Of a stretch of 64,000 bases of DNA, positions 44,470 to 53,772 are shown piece by piece. The stretch comes from Alkalibacillus flavidus (lineage in GTDB: Bacteria > Bacillota > Bacilli > Bacillales > Alkalibacillaceae): contig NZ_JBEPMX010000001.1 of NCBI RefSeq assembly GCF_040545925.1, positions 423,891-487,890 of the forward strand, written 5' to 3'. The first letter of the stretch is position 1. Each line of letters begins with the position of its first letter. Both the position numbers and the translations under genes were made by a program. The notes under the pieces were generated by a model. It saw nothing but the letters and a program-made list of their open reading frames with translations, was not told where the DNA came from and did no database searches.

Positions 44470-46128
44470 TTATACACCTGTGTATTCACCGAATTCAGCA
44501 CGTAATGTATGACAAATTTCCCCGACTGTTGCATATGCTTTCACACAGTCTAAAATATATGGCATGACATTCGTCTGTTCGTTTTGAGCTGCTTCTTTTA
44601 GTGCTTGTAAATGATAATCAACTTGCTTTTGGTCGCGTTCTTCGCGTAAAGATTGTACTTGCTGAACTTGCCTTTTTTCTAATTCATCATCGACACGAAG
44701 TAAATCTTCATGGACGTCTTCTTCGACTTGAAATGCGTTCAAACCAACAATAATATCCTCTTCTGATTCAATTTTCTTTTGTGTTTCATAAGCTGTTTGA
44801 TGAATTTCACGTTGCATATAGCCTTCTTCAACAGCTTGAACCGCTCCGCCGTATTCTGCAATTCGGTCTAAATAATCATTCACTTCACGTTCTATTTCGT
44901 CCGTTAGTTGTTCAACATAATAAGATCCAGCAAGTGGGTCAACCGTATCTGCTACACCACTTTCGTGTGCAATGATTTGTTGGGTTCTTAAAGCAATACG
45001 AGCTGATTCTTCTGTTGGTAACGCCAACGCTTCATCTCGTGAATTCGTGTGCAAGCTTTGTGTACCACCTAGGACAGCTGACAAAGCTTGTAACGCTACC
45101 CGGACAATATTGTTATCAGGTTGTTGCGCAGTCAACGTCGACCCGCCTGTTTGTGTGTGAAAACGAAGACGCCAACTCTTTTCATTCTGTGCTTGATATT
45201 TATCTTTCATTAATTTCGCCCAAATCCGTCTTGCTGCGCGGAATTTCGCAGCTTCTTCAAAGAAATTGTTATGGGCATTGAAGAAAAAAGCGAGACGCGG
45301 GGCAAATTGGTCTACTTCTAAACCGCTTTCAATCGCTGCATCAACATAAGCCATTCCATTCGCTAAAGTGAACGCAACTTCTTGGACAGCAGTCGAGCCA
45401 GCTTCACGAATATGATAACCTGAGATGCTTATCGTATTGAATTTAGGCACTTCATTCGCACAGTATTCGAAAATATTTGTAATTAACCGCATCGACGGTT
45501 TTGGAGGAAATATATAAGTCCCGCGCGCGATATACTCTTTTAATATATCATTTTGAATCGTGCCGGTAATTTGTTCTTTCGGTACCCCTTGTTTTTCCGC
45601 AACAGCGATATACATGCACAACAAGACAGAAGCAGGTGCATTGATGGTCATCGAGGTGCTCACTTTATCTAACGGAATACCATCTAAAAGCGTTTCCATA
45701 TCCTTTAATGAATCAATCGCCACGCCTACTTTACCAACTTCACCTTCAGACATCATGTCATCAGAGTCATAACCGATTTGAGTTGGCAAGTCAAACGCAA
45801 CGGACAGACCTGTTTGCCCTTGATCTAGCAAATAACGAAATCGTTCATTTGTTTCTTCTGCTGAACCAAACCCTGCATACTGACGCATCGTCCAAAAGCG
45901 GTTCCGATACATCGATGGTTGAATCCCTCTTGTATATGGAAATTGTCCAGGAAATCCAATATGCTCTGTATATTCGTCTGTTTGATTAGCTTCATCTGGT
46001 AAATATAACCGATCAATCTCAAGGTCTGAATGGTTGGTAAAACGTTCTTTTCGTTCTGGAAAACGTTCATTCGTTTTATTGACTTGTTGTTGCCATTTTT
46101 CATACTGCTTACGATATTGTTCATCCAT
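44470..46128 (-). CDS. mutB: Acyl-CoA mutase large subunit (methylmalonyl-CoA mutase type)
   Basis: 552-residue TIM-barrel subunit rearranging methylmalonyl-CoA to succinyl-CoA with adenosylcobalamin. An ungapped alignment by eye to Propionibacterium MutB (offset 5) keeps Tyr89 (Tyr84, MRQYAGF), Arg207 (Arg202, YIARGTY) and His244 (His239, ISGYH), which argues for methylmalonyl- over isobutyryl-CoA. Tyr75 is replaced by Gln70 (GIQPSMY). The ATG at 46128 behind GGGGTGGAG is used. First gene of the mutase-epimerase-carboxyltransferase-peptidase operon. No MeaB-type chaperone gene is nearby. Confidence 0.9.
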   Translation of the reverse strand: MDEQYRKQYEKWQQQVNKTNERFPERKERFTNHSDLEIDRLYLPDEANQTDEYTEHIGFPGQFPYTRGIQPSMYRNRFWTMRQYAGFGSAEETNERFRYLLDQGQTGLSVAFDLPTQIGYDSDDMMSEGEVGKVGVAIDSLKDMETLLDGIPLDKVSTSMTINAPASVLLCMYIAVAEKQGVPKEQITGTIQNDILKEYIARGTYIFPPKPSMRLITNIFEYCANEVPKFNTISISGYHIREAGSTAVQEVAFTLANGMAYVDAAIESGLEVDQFAPRLAFFFNAHNNFFEEAAKFRAARRIWAKLMKDKYQAQNEKSWRLRFHTQTGGSTLTAQQPDNNIVRVALQALSAVLGGTQSLHTNSRDEALALPTEESARIALRTQQIIAHESGVADTVDPLAGSYYVEQLTDEIEREVNDYLDRIAEYGGAVQAVEEGYMQREIHQTAYETQKKIESEEDIIVGLNAFQVEEDVHEDLLRVDDELEKRQVQQVQSLREERDQKQVDYHLQALKEAAQNEQTNVMPYILDCVKAYATVGEICHTLRAEFGEYTGV

Positions 46129-46255
46129 AATCTCCACCCCTTTTTAAAGCTATTTTAACATGTTTTAACCATTGTATAGCGATGCCTCAACAAAAACATC
46201 AAAGAAAATGTAAGAAAATTCGTTATCTACTCTTATTGTAAAGGAAAGTTTAGAC

Positions 46256-46284
46256 TTGTCCAATCTCCTTTTTTCTTTTACAAT
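46256..46284 (+). promoter_or_regulatory. Promoter of the Prli42-like gene
   Basis: TTGTCC (46256-46261), 17 nt, TACAAT (46279-46284), 33 nt before the start codon and in the gap to the divergent mutase operon. Confidence 0.5.
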
Positions 46285-46317
46285 GTGCTTAATAGAGTTA
46301 TTAAAGGAGGAATAAGT

Positions 46318-46461
46318 GTGTCCAAAAAGCAAAACCAACCTCGCGCTCCTTATGCGTCAAATCGACGTAAAAAACAAAAATGGACGACGATCGTCATCTA
46401 CCTTATGATTATCGCGATGCTTTTAAGCTCTCTCATGATGGGCGTTAGCATGTTCGTATAA
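46318..46461 (+). CDS. prli42: Prli42-like single-pass membrane miniprotein
   Basis: 47 residues: basic N-terminal half (SKKQNQPRAPYASNRRKKQK), then one hydrophobic helix (about 24-45, TIVIYLMIIAMLLSSLMMGV). GTG start at 46318 with AAAGGAGG at 7 nt, own promoter and own terminator, so clearly a gene. It resembles the Prli42 family (DUF4044), which in Listeria tethers the stressosome to the membrane; the longer basic tail here is different from the 31-residue Listeria peptide. No stressosome genes are in the window. Confidence 0.8.
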   Translation: MSKKQNQPRAPYASNRRKKQKWTTIVIYLMIIAMLLSSLMMGVSMFV

Positions 46462-46472
46462 ATCAAAGTTTG

Positions 46473-46506
46473 AAACGTCATAGACATAGCGCTATGGCGT
46501 TTTTAT
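46473..46506 (+). terminator. Terminator of the Prli42-like gene
   Basis: 11-bp stem with one G-T pair (arms 46473-46483 and 46492-46502) followed by TTTTTATTT, 12 nt after the stop codon. Confidence 0.88.
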
Positions 46507-46695
46507 TTGATCTATTGTTAATGTTAAGTATTTTGTTCGTAAAATGTTGGGCTGCAAATATCGAAAACATCAATCATATTTATGTTCTAATCGTATAACA
46601 TGACTTCGCTAAACGTGATATGAATTATGTCACCTGATTATTCCCTTTTTTAAGAATGGTAACGTCCAACATTGTCAATATGAATTTTTTATTAA

Positions 46696-46727
46696 AATCG
46701 CTGTTTAAGAGGTTACAAACAGCGATT
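46696..46727. repeat. 11-bp inverted repeat upstream of the RND transporter gene
   Basis: Perfect arms AATCGCTGTTT and AAACAGCGATT with a 10-nt centre, ending 52 nt before the transporter start. No T-run follows on the plus strand, so it does not look like a terminator for that strand and may be an operator. The rest of the 318-nt gap (46462-46779) contains the terminator above and no credible gene. Confidence 0.6.
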
Positions 46728-46779
46728 ATCGGGAATGAGAGAATTATATTAAAATATTTTAACATCAAGGAGTGAAAAC

Positions 46780-49700
46780 ATGGCATTTTGGTTAAAACGT
46801 TATAAAATGATCTTTTTATTTTTTGCTTTGCTATTAATTGTTGGTATTTATACATTTAATAATTTACCTCAACGCGACTTCCCTGTAACACCTTTAAACC
46901 AAGTTTCAGTTTCAACAGCATATCCAGGAGCTTCACCAGAAGAAGTCGAACGCCAAGTGACTTCTGTCATTGAAAATGAGGTCGGTCAATACGAAGGAAT
47001 CGATTCCTATCAATCGACATCAACGCGTGGTTTTTCAACCATTATCTTATCGTTAGAAGATGCTACAGATGAATCCGATCTCGTTTCAGAACTTAATCAA
47101 AGTATTAGTCAATTAAGTTTACCTGACGATGCCCTTGAGACCAACGTTACCGCTGGGGAAATTGAAACACCTAGTCAATCTTACTTTTTCACAGCTTCTG
47201 ATCGTGAAACACTTTACCAGTTACAAGGAGAAGAGACGGAATGGAAAGAAGCGCTACAATCCATTAATGGTGTTGCATCCGTCGAATTTAATGGCTTAGA
47301 AGAAGAACAAGTCGTCATCAATTTAGATTCCGAAGCGATGCGAGAAAACGGCGTCCAATTTCCTAACGTATTAACTGCTTTAGAACAAGAGTGGAAACCA
47401 ACACCGGTTGGTGAGCAAGAAACCGAAAATGGTTTTGAAACATTAACGATTCAACATTATGATTCAATCGATAACATCGGTGAAACGACCGTTCCTGCAC
47501 AAAATGGCTCGATCGAACTTAGCGAGTTAGCTTCGATCGACTTACAACCTGTCGAACAACCAAATTTCATTATGTATGAAGGTGAAGATGCACTAAATTT
47601 AACGATCTACCTTGAAAGTGACGTCGATATTCCTTCTATTAGTCAGCGTGTCGATGAAGAAGTGCAGCAATTAGCGTCCAACCTTCCGAATGAGATTAAT
47701 TTTGAACATTATTTCGATCAATCGAGCTTTATTTCAGGTGTCTTTAATGACCTGTTTTTATCATTAGCAATTGCCGTCATCGCCGTTATTTTAACGACGA
47801 CATTAGGTCTAACGTTAATTGGTTCACTCGTTGTTGCCGTTGCCATACCTGGCTCCCTTATTTTTGGTCTAATACCGTTACCATTCCTTGATGTCACCCT
47901 AAACCAAATCTCGGTGATAGGGGCTATCATTGCACTCGGTATTTTAGTTGATGACTCCATTGTCTTAAACGATAATATTGAACGACGCTTCCGATTAGGG
48001 GACACACCTCTTGAAGGAACGCTTCGAGGGACAAAGGAAGTCCGTAATTCCATTATTACATCAACGCTAGCGATCGTATTTACATTTTCGCCGTTAATCT
48101 TTTTATCCGGCGCTAATGGTGCTTTTATACGCGCTTTACCTAGTGTCTTAATATCAACACTCATTGCATCGACGATTATTGCACTCACGTTGGTGCCTGC
48201 GTTAAGGTACGCTCAATATAAACGCAAACAAAAACCAATCAAATCGAATCCAGGGTTAATCGGATCATGGTTAAACAGAGGAGCTCACGCTTACGCGCAC
48301 AAACTAGTCAAACGCTTCATTCGCATTCCAAAACGAACAGCAGCGATTGGCTTATTAATCACGACAGGAATATTCGCCTTAGTCGTATGGACACCATTTG
48401 AATTTTTCCCTGCAGCAGACCGGGAAGAAGTCACAATCGATGTCTCATTAGAAAATGGGCTTACGAAAGAAGATACGTATGATACATTACAAAACATGGC
48501 TTCGGATTTAAATAGCAGTGATGAGCCGATTAAAGACATTAGTCTGTTTACAGGCGATAGTGCACCGCAATTATTTTCCCAAGGACAAGGAAACTCTGGA
48601 GCTAATACAGGCCGTCTCTATGTGCGTATTGACAATACAAAGACGAGTGCTGAAACGTTTAAAGATGAGTGGGAAACAACTTTACGAGACAACTATCAAG
48701 ACGCTACGGTTTTCATCGAAACGATTCAACAAGGACCTCCAACTGGTGCGCCACTCACTTTGACAGTAGAAGGTAATGATTTAGATGAGATGATCAATAT
48801 TCGCGATGAGTATAAAGATAAATTACGAGAAGAAGGGGCCAACCTTGTTGTTGATAATGTTGGTTCTCTAACTGAAAATACCGTTTATCAACCAAATCGT
48901 GACGTATTAAATGATTATCAACTATCAATACAAAATATAAGCGAACAGCTAGCCTTGCGTACAACGGGCATTCCATTTACAACGATTTCGAATGGATTAG
49001 ATCAAACAGACGTTCAATTATATGTTGATCGTCTCGAGTCCGGCGAAGAATTGAATTTAGATGACATTGTCTTACCTGTTAATGCGGATAATGGTCCACC
49101 AGTTGTGTCAGCATCAGAATTGATGGATACTGAATCTCAAGACGTTATTCCAACGATCCATCATGACAATGGTGATCGTGCCATTACCATTCGAGCATAT
49201 GCAGACGATACTGGGCCGATTGAAGAAGCCATTCAGACTGATGTGAATGAGTTCAACGAAGCACATGACAACATCACGCTTTCAACAGGGTCAGAAACAG
49301 ATAACCAAGACAGCTTCTTTGCTGAGATTATTGTGATATTTGCTGTCGTTATATTACTTGTTTATTTATTAATTGCGTTCCAGTTCAACTCGTTATCTAT
49401 GCCGTTTTTAATTCTAATCTCGGTTTACTTAGCGATTGCTGGTGCTATATTAGGATTATTCGTAACGCAAACACCGATTAGTTTCCTAGCTGTTACCGGT
49501 ATGGTTTCCTTAACGGGTATCGTCGTTCGTAATTCTCTTGTACTCGTGGACTTCATTGAGCAAGCAGTCGCCGAACAAGAGTCGTTATCTGATGCGATTG
49601 TTCAAGCTGCAGAAGCGCGATTTAAACCGATTATACTAACAACGATTACGTCTATCGTTGCCTTAACACCTGTTGCCGTCAGTGGTGATGTCTTATTTAA

Positions 49701-49815
49701 ACCACTAGCAATCACCATTATTGCAGGTATTATGTTCTCAACGATATTAACGTTAATTCTCGTTCCTGTTTTGTATATCATCTTTAACAAACGAAGACAC
49801 AAGTCGTTGGCATAA
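46780..49815 (+). CDS. RND family efflux transporter permease (AcrB/SwrC-like)
   Basis: 1011-residue inner-membrane pump with the RND plan: TM1 (about 8-27), a large periplasm-side domain, TM2-6 (about 320-475), TM7 near 520, a second large domain, and TM8-12 (about 845-1000). The proton-relay pair is Asp391-Asp392 in ILVDDSIVLNDNIERR. The start PQRDFPVTPLNQVSVSTAYPGASPEEVE is typical of HAE-type pumps. No membrane fusion protein or outer channel gene is near; Gram-positive SwrC also stands alone. Substrates unknown. Strong ribosome binding site CAAGGAGTG; single-gene unit. Confidence 0.9.
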   Translation: MAFWLKRYKMIFLFFALLLIVGIYTFNNLPQRDFPVTPLNQVSVSTAYPGASPEEVERQVTSVIENEVGQYEGIDSYQSTSTRGFSTIILSLEDATDESDLVSELNQSISQLSLPDDALETNVTAGEIETPSQSYFFTASDRETLYQLQGEETEWKEALQSINGVASVEFNGLEEEQVVINLDSEAMRENGVQFPNVLTALEQEWKPTPVGEQETENGFETLTIQHYDSIDNIGETTVPAQNGSIELSELASIDLQPVEQPNFIMYEGEDALNLTIYLESDVDIPSISQRVDEEVQQLASNLPNEINFEHYFDQSSFISGVFNDLFLSLAIAVIAVILTTTLGLTLIGSLVVAVAIPGSLIFGLIPLPFLDVTLNQISVIGAIIALGILVDDSIVLNDNIERRFRLGDTPLEGTLRGTKEVRNSIITSTLAIVFTFSPLIFLSGANGAFIRALPSVLISTLIASTIIALTLVPALRYAQYKRKQKPIKSNPGLIGSWLNRGAHAYAHKLVKRFIRIPKRTAAIGLLITTGIFALVVWTPFEFFPAADREEVTIDVSLENGLTKEDTYDTLQNMASDLNSSDEPIKDISLFTGDSAPQLFSQGQGNSGANTGRLYVRIDNTKTSAETFKDEWETTLRDNYQDATVFIETIQQGPPTGAPLTLTVEGNDLDEMINIRDEYKDKLREEGANLVVDNVGSLTENTVYQPNRDVLNDYQLSIQNISEQLALRTTGIPFTTISNGLDQTDVQLYVDRLESGEELNLDDIVLPVNADNGPPVVSASELMDTESQDVIPTIHHDNGDRAITIRAYADDTGPIEEAIQTDVNEFNEAHDNITLSTGSETDNQDSFFAEIIVIFAVVILLVYLLIAFQFNSLSMPFLILISVYLAIAGAILGLFVTQTPISFLAVTGMVSLTGIVVRNSLVLVDFIEQAVAEQESLSDAIVQAAEARFKPIILTTITSIVALTPVAVSGDVLFKPLAITIIAGIMFSTILTLILVPVLYIIFNKRRHKSLA

Positions 49816-49819
49816 ACAA

Positions 49820-49859
49820 AAAAAGGATTGCCGTTTTTGTGAAGCGGCAATCCTTTTTT
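49820..49859. terminator. Bidirectional terminator
   Basis: Perfect 14-bp stem AAAAAGGATTGCCG/CGGCAATCCTTTTT between the convergent transporter and yqjA genes, with T-runs on both strands. Confidence 0.92.
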
Positions 49860-50811
49860 ATATATCACTCTTTTTAAACGAACGTTTTAAAATTAAGTAT
49901 TGTTCAATCTCGTTTAACAACAAATATAAATTCGCACGATCCTCGAACGTTTCCCGGTCATGCGGGAGAGGTTCGTTATTAAATTGGCGACGTATCTCTT
50001 TCAATTCTTCTAAATATTTAACCGCTGTATTCCCGGGGTGAACATGTGTAGCTAAATCTTCAAACAATTGCCCGATATAACGATACTCATTCTCTGATGC
50101 ATTCATACGACTAATTAGCGGAAGCATCTGTTCTAAAATGTCAAACTGCTTTTCGCGCATATGAAAATAGTGATAAAACGGATGATGTCGACGCAATAAA
50201 TGATTTTCAACATCACGAGATGCCAGTTGATTAGCTTCTTCTAACAATTGAGCAGTTTCTGTTATTTCTTGGCCTGACCAATGATAATCGCCCGTTTTTA
50301 AATAATCCGCAATCTCTTGCAAGATAATGGCGAAATTATCTTCTATCTTATTCCGAATTTTAACAAGCTCAGAATCTAAGCTTGGCATATACATATTCAG
50401 TAGTAACGCTACGCCTAAACCAACTGTAAGTAACACAATTTCATTAATGACTAAACCAATTGTTAAGTGTGCTGCTCCATAAATATGCAGCATAATAACA
50501 GAACTTGTGACAACACCTTCTGTAATTCCTAAACGAACCGTAATCGGAATAAATACAATTAAAACAAATCCAAAAACGAGCGGATGATAACCGAGCAGTT
50601 CAAATAGCAAACCTGATACAGCAATGGCTACTAAACAGGCATAAAAACGGTACCAGGCGCTTTGGATAGAACGCTGCCGAGTAACTTGAATACATAAAAT
50701 CGTTAAGATTGCAGCACTGATTGCATTATCTAAACTCAGTGCATGAGCTATGACAATTGAAATAGGTGCACCAATCGCCGTTTTGATCGTCCTAGAGCCG
50801 ATTTTAAACAT
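49858..50811 (-). CDS. yqjA: YqjA-like aromatic acid exporter family membrane protein
   Basis: 317-residue protein with an N-terminal membrane half (about five to six helices to residue 150) and a helical cytoplasmic C-terminal half (ArAE_1 / DUF939 plan). It is very close to Bacillus YqjA: MFKIGSRTIKTAIG start, TILCIQVTRQRS, FELLGYHPLVFG and EGVVTSSVIMLHIY. The ATG at 50811 with AAAGAGGCG is used instead of a 24-codon longer frame. Transport function is predicted only. Confidence 0.9.
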   Translation of the reverse strand: MFKIGSRTIKTAIGAPISIVIAHALSLDNAISAAILTILCIQVTRQRSIQSAWYRFYACLVAIAVSGLLFELLGYHPLVFGFVLIVFIPITVRLGITEGVVTSSVIMLHIYGAAHLTIGLVINEIVLLTVGLGVALLLNMYMPSLDSELVKIRNKIEDNFAIILQEIADYLKTGDYHWSGQEITETAQLLEEANQLASRDVENHLLRRHHPFYHYFHMREKQFDILEQMLPLISRMNASENEYRYIGQLFEDLATHVHPGNTAVKYLEELKEIRRQFNNEPLPHDRETFEDRANLYLLLNEIEQYLILKRSFKKSDI

Positions 50812-50871
50812 GCAAACGCCTCTTTCTTTTTGTTTCACTATACCATAGTGTGACCTCTTTAAACACAAAAG

Positions 50872-50895
50872 AAAAGGTGGCATGCACCACCTTTT
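50872..50895 (-). terminator. Terminator of brxB
   Basis: 9-bp stem AAAAGGTGG/CCACCTTTT around CATGCA, then CTTTTG on the minus strand. Confidence 0.75.
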
Positions 50896-50901
50896 TCCTG
50901 A

Positions 50902-51333
50902 TTAATACTCTTCACAATGTTGATCAAAAACCGATTGTAATTGTTGTACGACTTCCATCGGTGTTGAACTTTCAATTTCATGACGCTCAATCATCGTGAC
51001 TAGCTTACCATCTTTCATTAAAGCAAATGATGGTGAAGATGGCGGATAGCCTTCGAAGTAACCACGAGCATGTTCTGTTGCATCGCGATCTTGTCCAGCA
51101 AAAACCGTCACTAAATGGTCTGGTCGATAATCATAATGAATCGCATTAGCAGCAGCTGGGCGAGCAACACCGCCGGCGCAACCGCAAATCGAGTTCACAG
51201 CAACTAATGTTGTTCCGTCACGTGAGAAAGCTTTATCAACGTCTTCTGGTGTTTTCAGTTCTTCATAACCAGATTCCGTAATTTCAGATCTCGCTTGGTC
51301 AACGAAATCTTGCATATACAAGTTGAAATCCAT
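50902..51333 (-). CDS. brxB: Bacilliredoxin BrxB (YqiW)
   Basis: 143-residue thioredoxin-like protein of the DUF1094 family that removes bacillithiol from S-bacillithiolated proteins. The unusual redox motif CGC (Cys50, Cys52) sits in VNSICGCAGGVARPA as in Bacillus BrxA/BrxB. Also typical are GQDRDATEHARGYF and a PPSSPSFALMKDG stretch. It implies that the organism makes bacillithiol. Monocistronic, with its own terminator. Confidence 0.95.
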   Translation of the reverse strand: MDFNLYMQDFVDQARSEITESGYEELKTPEDVDKAFSRDGTTLVAVNSICGCAGGVARPAAANAIHYDYRPDHLVTVFAGQDRDATEHARGYFEGYPPSSPSFALMKDGKLVTMIERHEIESSTPMEVVQQLQSVFDQHCEEY

Positions 51334-51426
51334 ATCGCATGGCCCCTTTTATCTATTAATTTCAATATCATCATATCAACAATTATAAACTGTTTCAAAT
51401 TTTGCAACTTTAGATGACGATTTTTA

Positions 51427-51461
51427 TATAAAATAGACACACCTCGATTAAGAGGCGTGCC
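51427..51461 (-). terminator. Terminator of the bkd operon
   Basis: Arms GACACACCTC and GAGGCGTGCC (51436-51445, 51452-51461; two wobble pairs), followed on the minus strand by a T-rich TATTTTATATAAAAA stretch. Confidence 0.6.
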
Positions 51462-51470
51462 CTAGTTTTT

Positions 51471-52754
51471 TTAGTATATAGATGTGTTGTCATCATTCAT
51501 ACTTTCAAGAATAGACTTCACACGTTGTAAGAATTGACCACAAATCAGACCGTCCAAGACGCGGTGGTCAAGTGACAGACATAAATTAACCATATCTCGC
51601 GCTGCAAACATGCCATCCATGTAAACAGGTCGTTTAACGATCGATTCAACTTGTAAAATGGCTGCTTGAGGATGGTTAATGACACCCATAGACTGGACAG
51701 AACCAAATGAGCCTGTGTTATTAACGGTGAACGTGCCACCTGACATATCGTCATTCGTTAATTTACCGTCACGTGCTTTTCCGGCTAATTCGACGATGTC
51801 TTTCGCAATCCCTTTAACACTTTTATCATCAGCGTGTTTGATAACTGGAACGAACAATTGATTATCACTAGCCACTGCAATCGACAAGTTAATATCTTTC
51901 TTTTGGATAATTTTATCCTCTGCCCACATACTGTTAAGCTCAGGGAATTCTTTCAGTGCTTGCGCGACTGCTTTCACGAAGAAAGCAAAATAAGTTAATG
52001 AATAGCCTTCTTTTTGCTTAAATTCATCTTTCTTTTGGTCGCGTAGCTTAACGAGATTGGTCACGTCAACTTCGACTGTCATCCATGCATGAGGGATCTC
52101 GGTAGTCGATTTAACCATGTTTTGTGCAATAGCTTTACGAACACCTGACACCGGAACTTCGACATCACCTTGTGCTGCACTCGGCGCAGGTGATGGTGAA
52201 CTAGGTTGAGTGCTTTGAGCCGGTTGGGATGGCTGTTGTTGACTAGCAACTTGTGGCTCAGATGTTGCAGTGCTCGCCTGTGGTACCTGACCAGATGCAA
52301 TCACCGCTTCCACGTCTTTACGTGTGATGCGGCCACCTTTACCTGAACCCTCCACTTGATTTAAATCAATATCATTTTCTTGTGCTAGCTTGAGTACAGC
52401 TGGCGAATAACGCTTTTTCATCGATTGGTCTTGAGATGCTTGTGATGGTTCTTCCGCTGATTCATTGGCTTGTTCACCACTACCTGAACTGGCTTCAGAA
52501 CCTCCATCACTTCCCTCAACGTCTATATAAGCAATTAAACCACCAACTTCAATCGTGTCACCTTCACTCGCAACAAGTTCCGTAATTTTGCCTGTAAATG
52601 ACGACGGGACTTCTGCATTAACTTTGTCTGTCATCACTTCAGCAATCGGGTCGTATTTATTCACTTGATCGCCGACACCGACGAGCCACGAACTGATCGT
52701 ACCTTCAGTTACACTTTCACCTAGTTGAGGCATTTCTACCTTTTCAACTGCCAT
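51471..52754 (-). CDS. bfmBB: Branched-chain alpha-keto acid dehydrogenase E2 (lipoamide acyltransferase)
   Basis: 427-residue core of the complex. Lipoyl domain (1-77) with modified Lys44 in MTDKVNAE, acidic Ser-rich linker, E3/E1-binding domain (about 113-150, YSPAVLKLAQENDIDL), a long Gln/Pro/Ser/Ala linker, and the catalytic domain from about 195 with LDHRVLDGLICGQFL containing the active His. Start behind AAGGAGG. Last gene of the operon. Confidence 0.95.
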   Translation of the reverse strand: MAVEKVEMPQLGESVTEGTISSWLVGVGDQVNKYDPIAEVMTDKVNAEVPSSFTGKITELVASEGDTIEVGGLIAYIDVEGSDGGSEASSGSGEQANESAEEPSQASQDQSMKKRYSPAVLKLAQENDIDLNQVEGSGKGGRITRKDVEAVIASGQVPQASTATSEPQVASQQQPSQPAQSTQPSSPSPAPSAAQGDVEVPVSGVRKAIAQNMVKSTTEIPHAWMTVEVDVTNLVKLRDQKKDEFKQKEGYSLTYFAFFVKAVAQALKEFPELNSMWAEDKIIQKKDINLSIAVASDNQLFVPVIKHADDKSVKGIAKDIVELAGKARDGKLTNDDMSGGTFTVNNTGSFGSVQSMGVINHPQAAILQVESIVKRPVYMDGMFAARDMVNLCLSLDHRVLDGLICGQFLQRVKSILESMNDDNTSIY

Positions 52755-52786
52755 GTTTGATTACCTCCTTTTCTAACGTATCGAAA

Positions 52787-53770
52787 TTAAAATTCCGCCA
52801 ATTCACGCATTGCTTTTTCTAACTTATCTGGATTAATCATAAAGTATTTTTCCATTGTCGGCGCATACGGCATGGATGGAACGTCTGGCCCAGCAAGTCT
52901 CTGAACAGGTGAATCTAAATCAAACAGACAGTTTTCAGAAATGATGGCCGATACTTCACTCATAATACTGCCTTCTTTGTTGTCCTCTGTTACTAATAGA
53001 ACTTTGCCTGTTTTCTTCGCCGCTTCAATAATCGCTTCTTGATCAAGCGGGTAAACCGTACGCAAATCTAAAATGTGGGCTGAAATACCTTCTTCTTCTA
53101 GTTTTTCAGCTGCTTCTAACGCAAAATGTACACCTAAGCCATATGTGATAACGGTAATATCATCACCATCACGCTTCACATCAGCCTTTCCGATTGGAAG
53201 AACGTAATCGTCGTCTGGCACTTCGCCTTTAATTAAACGGTAAGCTCGCTTGTGTTCAAAAAATAACACCGGATCGTCATCGCGAATAGCGGCTTTTAAT
53301 AACCCTTTGACATCATAAGGCGTTGACGGCATCACGATCTTTAAGCCTGGTTGATTCGCAAATACAGCTTCAACCGATTGTGAATGGTATAACGCACCGT
53401 GTACACCACCGCCGTAAGGAGCACGAATAACCATTGGACAATGCCAATCATTATTGGAACGGTAGCGAATTCGAGACGCTTCAGAAATAATTTGGTTCAC
53501 TGCAGGCATGATGAAATCGGCGAATTGCATTTCAGCAACCGGACGCTTCCCATACATCGCAGCACCAATTCCAACACCAGCAATAGCTGATTCAGTTAAC
53601 GGTGTATCCATAACACGCGATTCACCGAATTGATCGTATAGCCCTTCTGTCGCTTTAAAGACGCCTCCTTTTTGACCAACGTCTTCACCAAGGACAAATA
53701 CGGAATCATCGCGCTCCATTTCATCTTTTAGAGCACTTGTTACGGCTTGTATATAAGACATGACCGCCAT
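52787..53770 (-). CDS. bfmBAB: Branched-chain alpha-keto acid dehydrogenase E1 beta subunit
   Basis: 327-residue transketolase-like subunit, forming a heterotetramer with E1 alpha. Start VMSYIQAVTSALKDEMERD, FVLGEDVGQKGGVFKAT (ThDP-activating Glu), RAPYGGGVHGALYHSQSVEA and VTEDNKEGSIMSEV are characteristic. Starts 2 nt from the E1 alpha stop with GGAGGGG. Length is normal for the family. Confidence 0.95.
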   Translation of the reverse strand: MAVMSYIQAVTSALKDEMERDDSVFVLGEDVGQKGGVFKATEGLYDQFGESRVMDTPLTESAIAGVGIGAAMYGKRPVAEMQFADFIMPAVNQIISEASRIRYRSNNDWHCPMVIRAPYGGGVHGALYHSQSVEAVFANQPGLKIVMPSTPYDVKGLLKAAIRDDDPVLFFEHKRAYRLIKGEVPDDDYVLPIGKADVKRDGDDITVITYGLGVHFALEAAEKLEEEGISAHILDLRTVYPLDQEAIIEAAKKTGKVLLVTEDNKEGSIMSEVSAIISENCLFDLDSPVQRLAGPDVPSMPYAPTMEKYFMINPDKLEKAMRELAEF

Positions 53771-53772
53771 GA

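Noticed and set aside
46625..46855. 76-codon minus-strand frame over the transporter start
   Set aside because: No ribosome binding site, low-complexity AT-rich translation, overlaps the promoter region and start of the RND gene.
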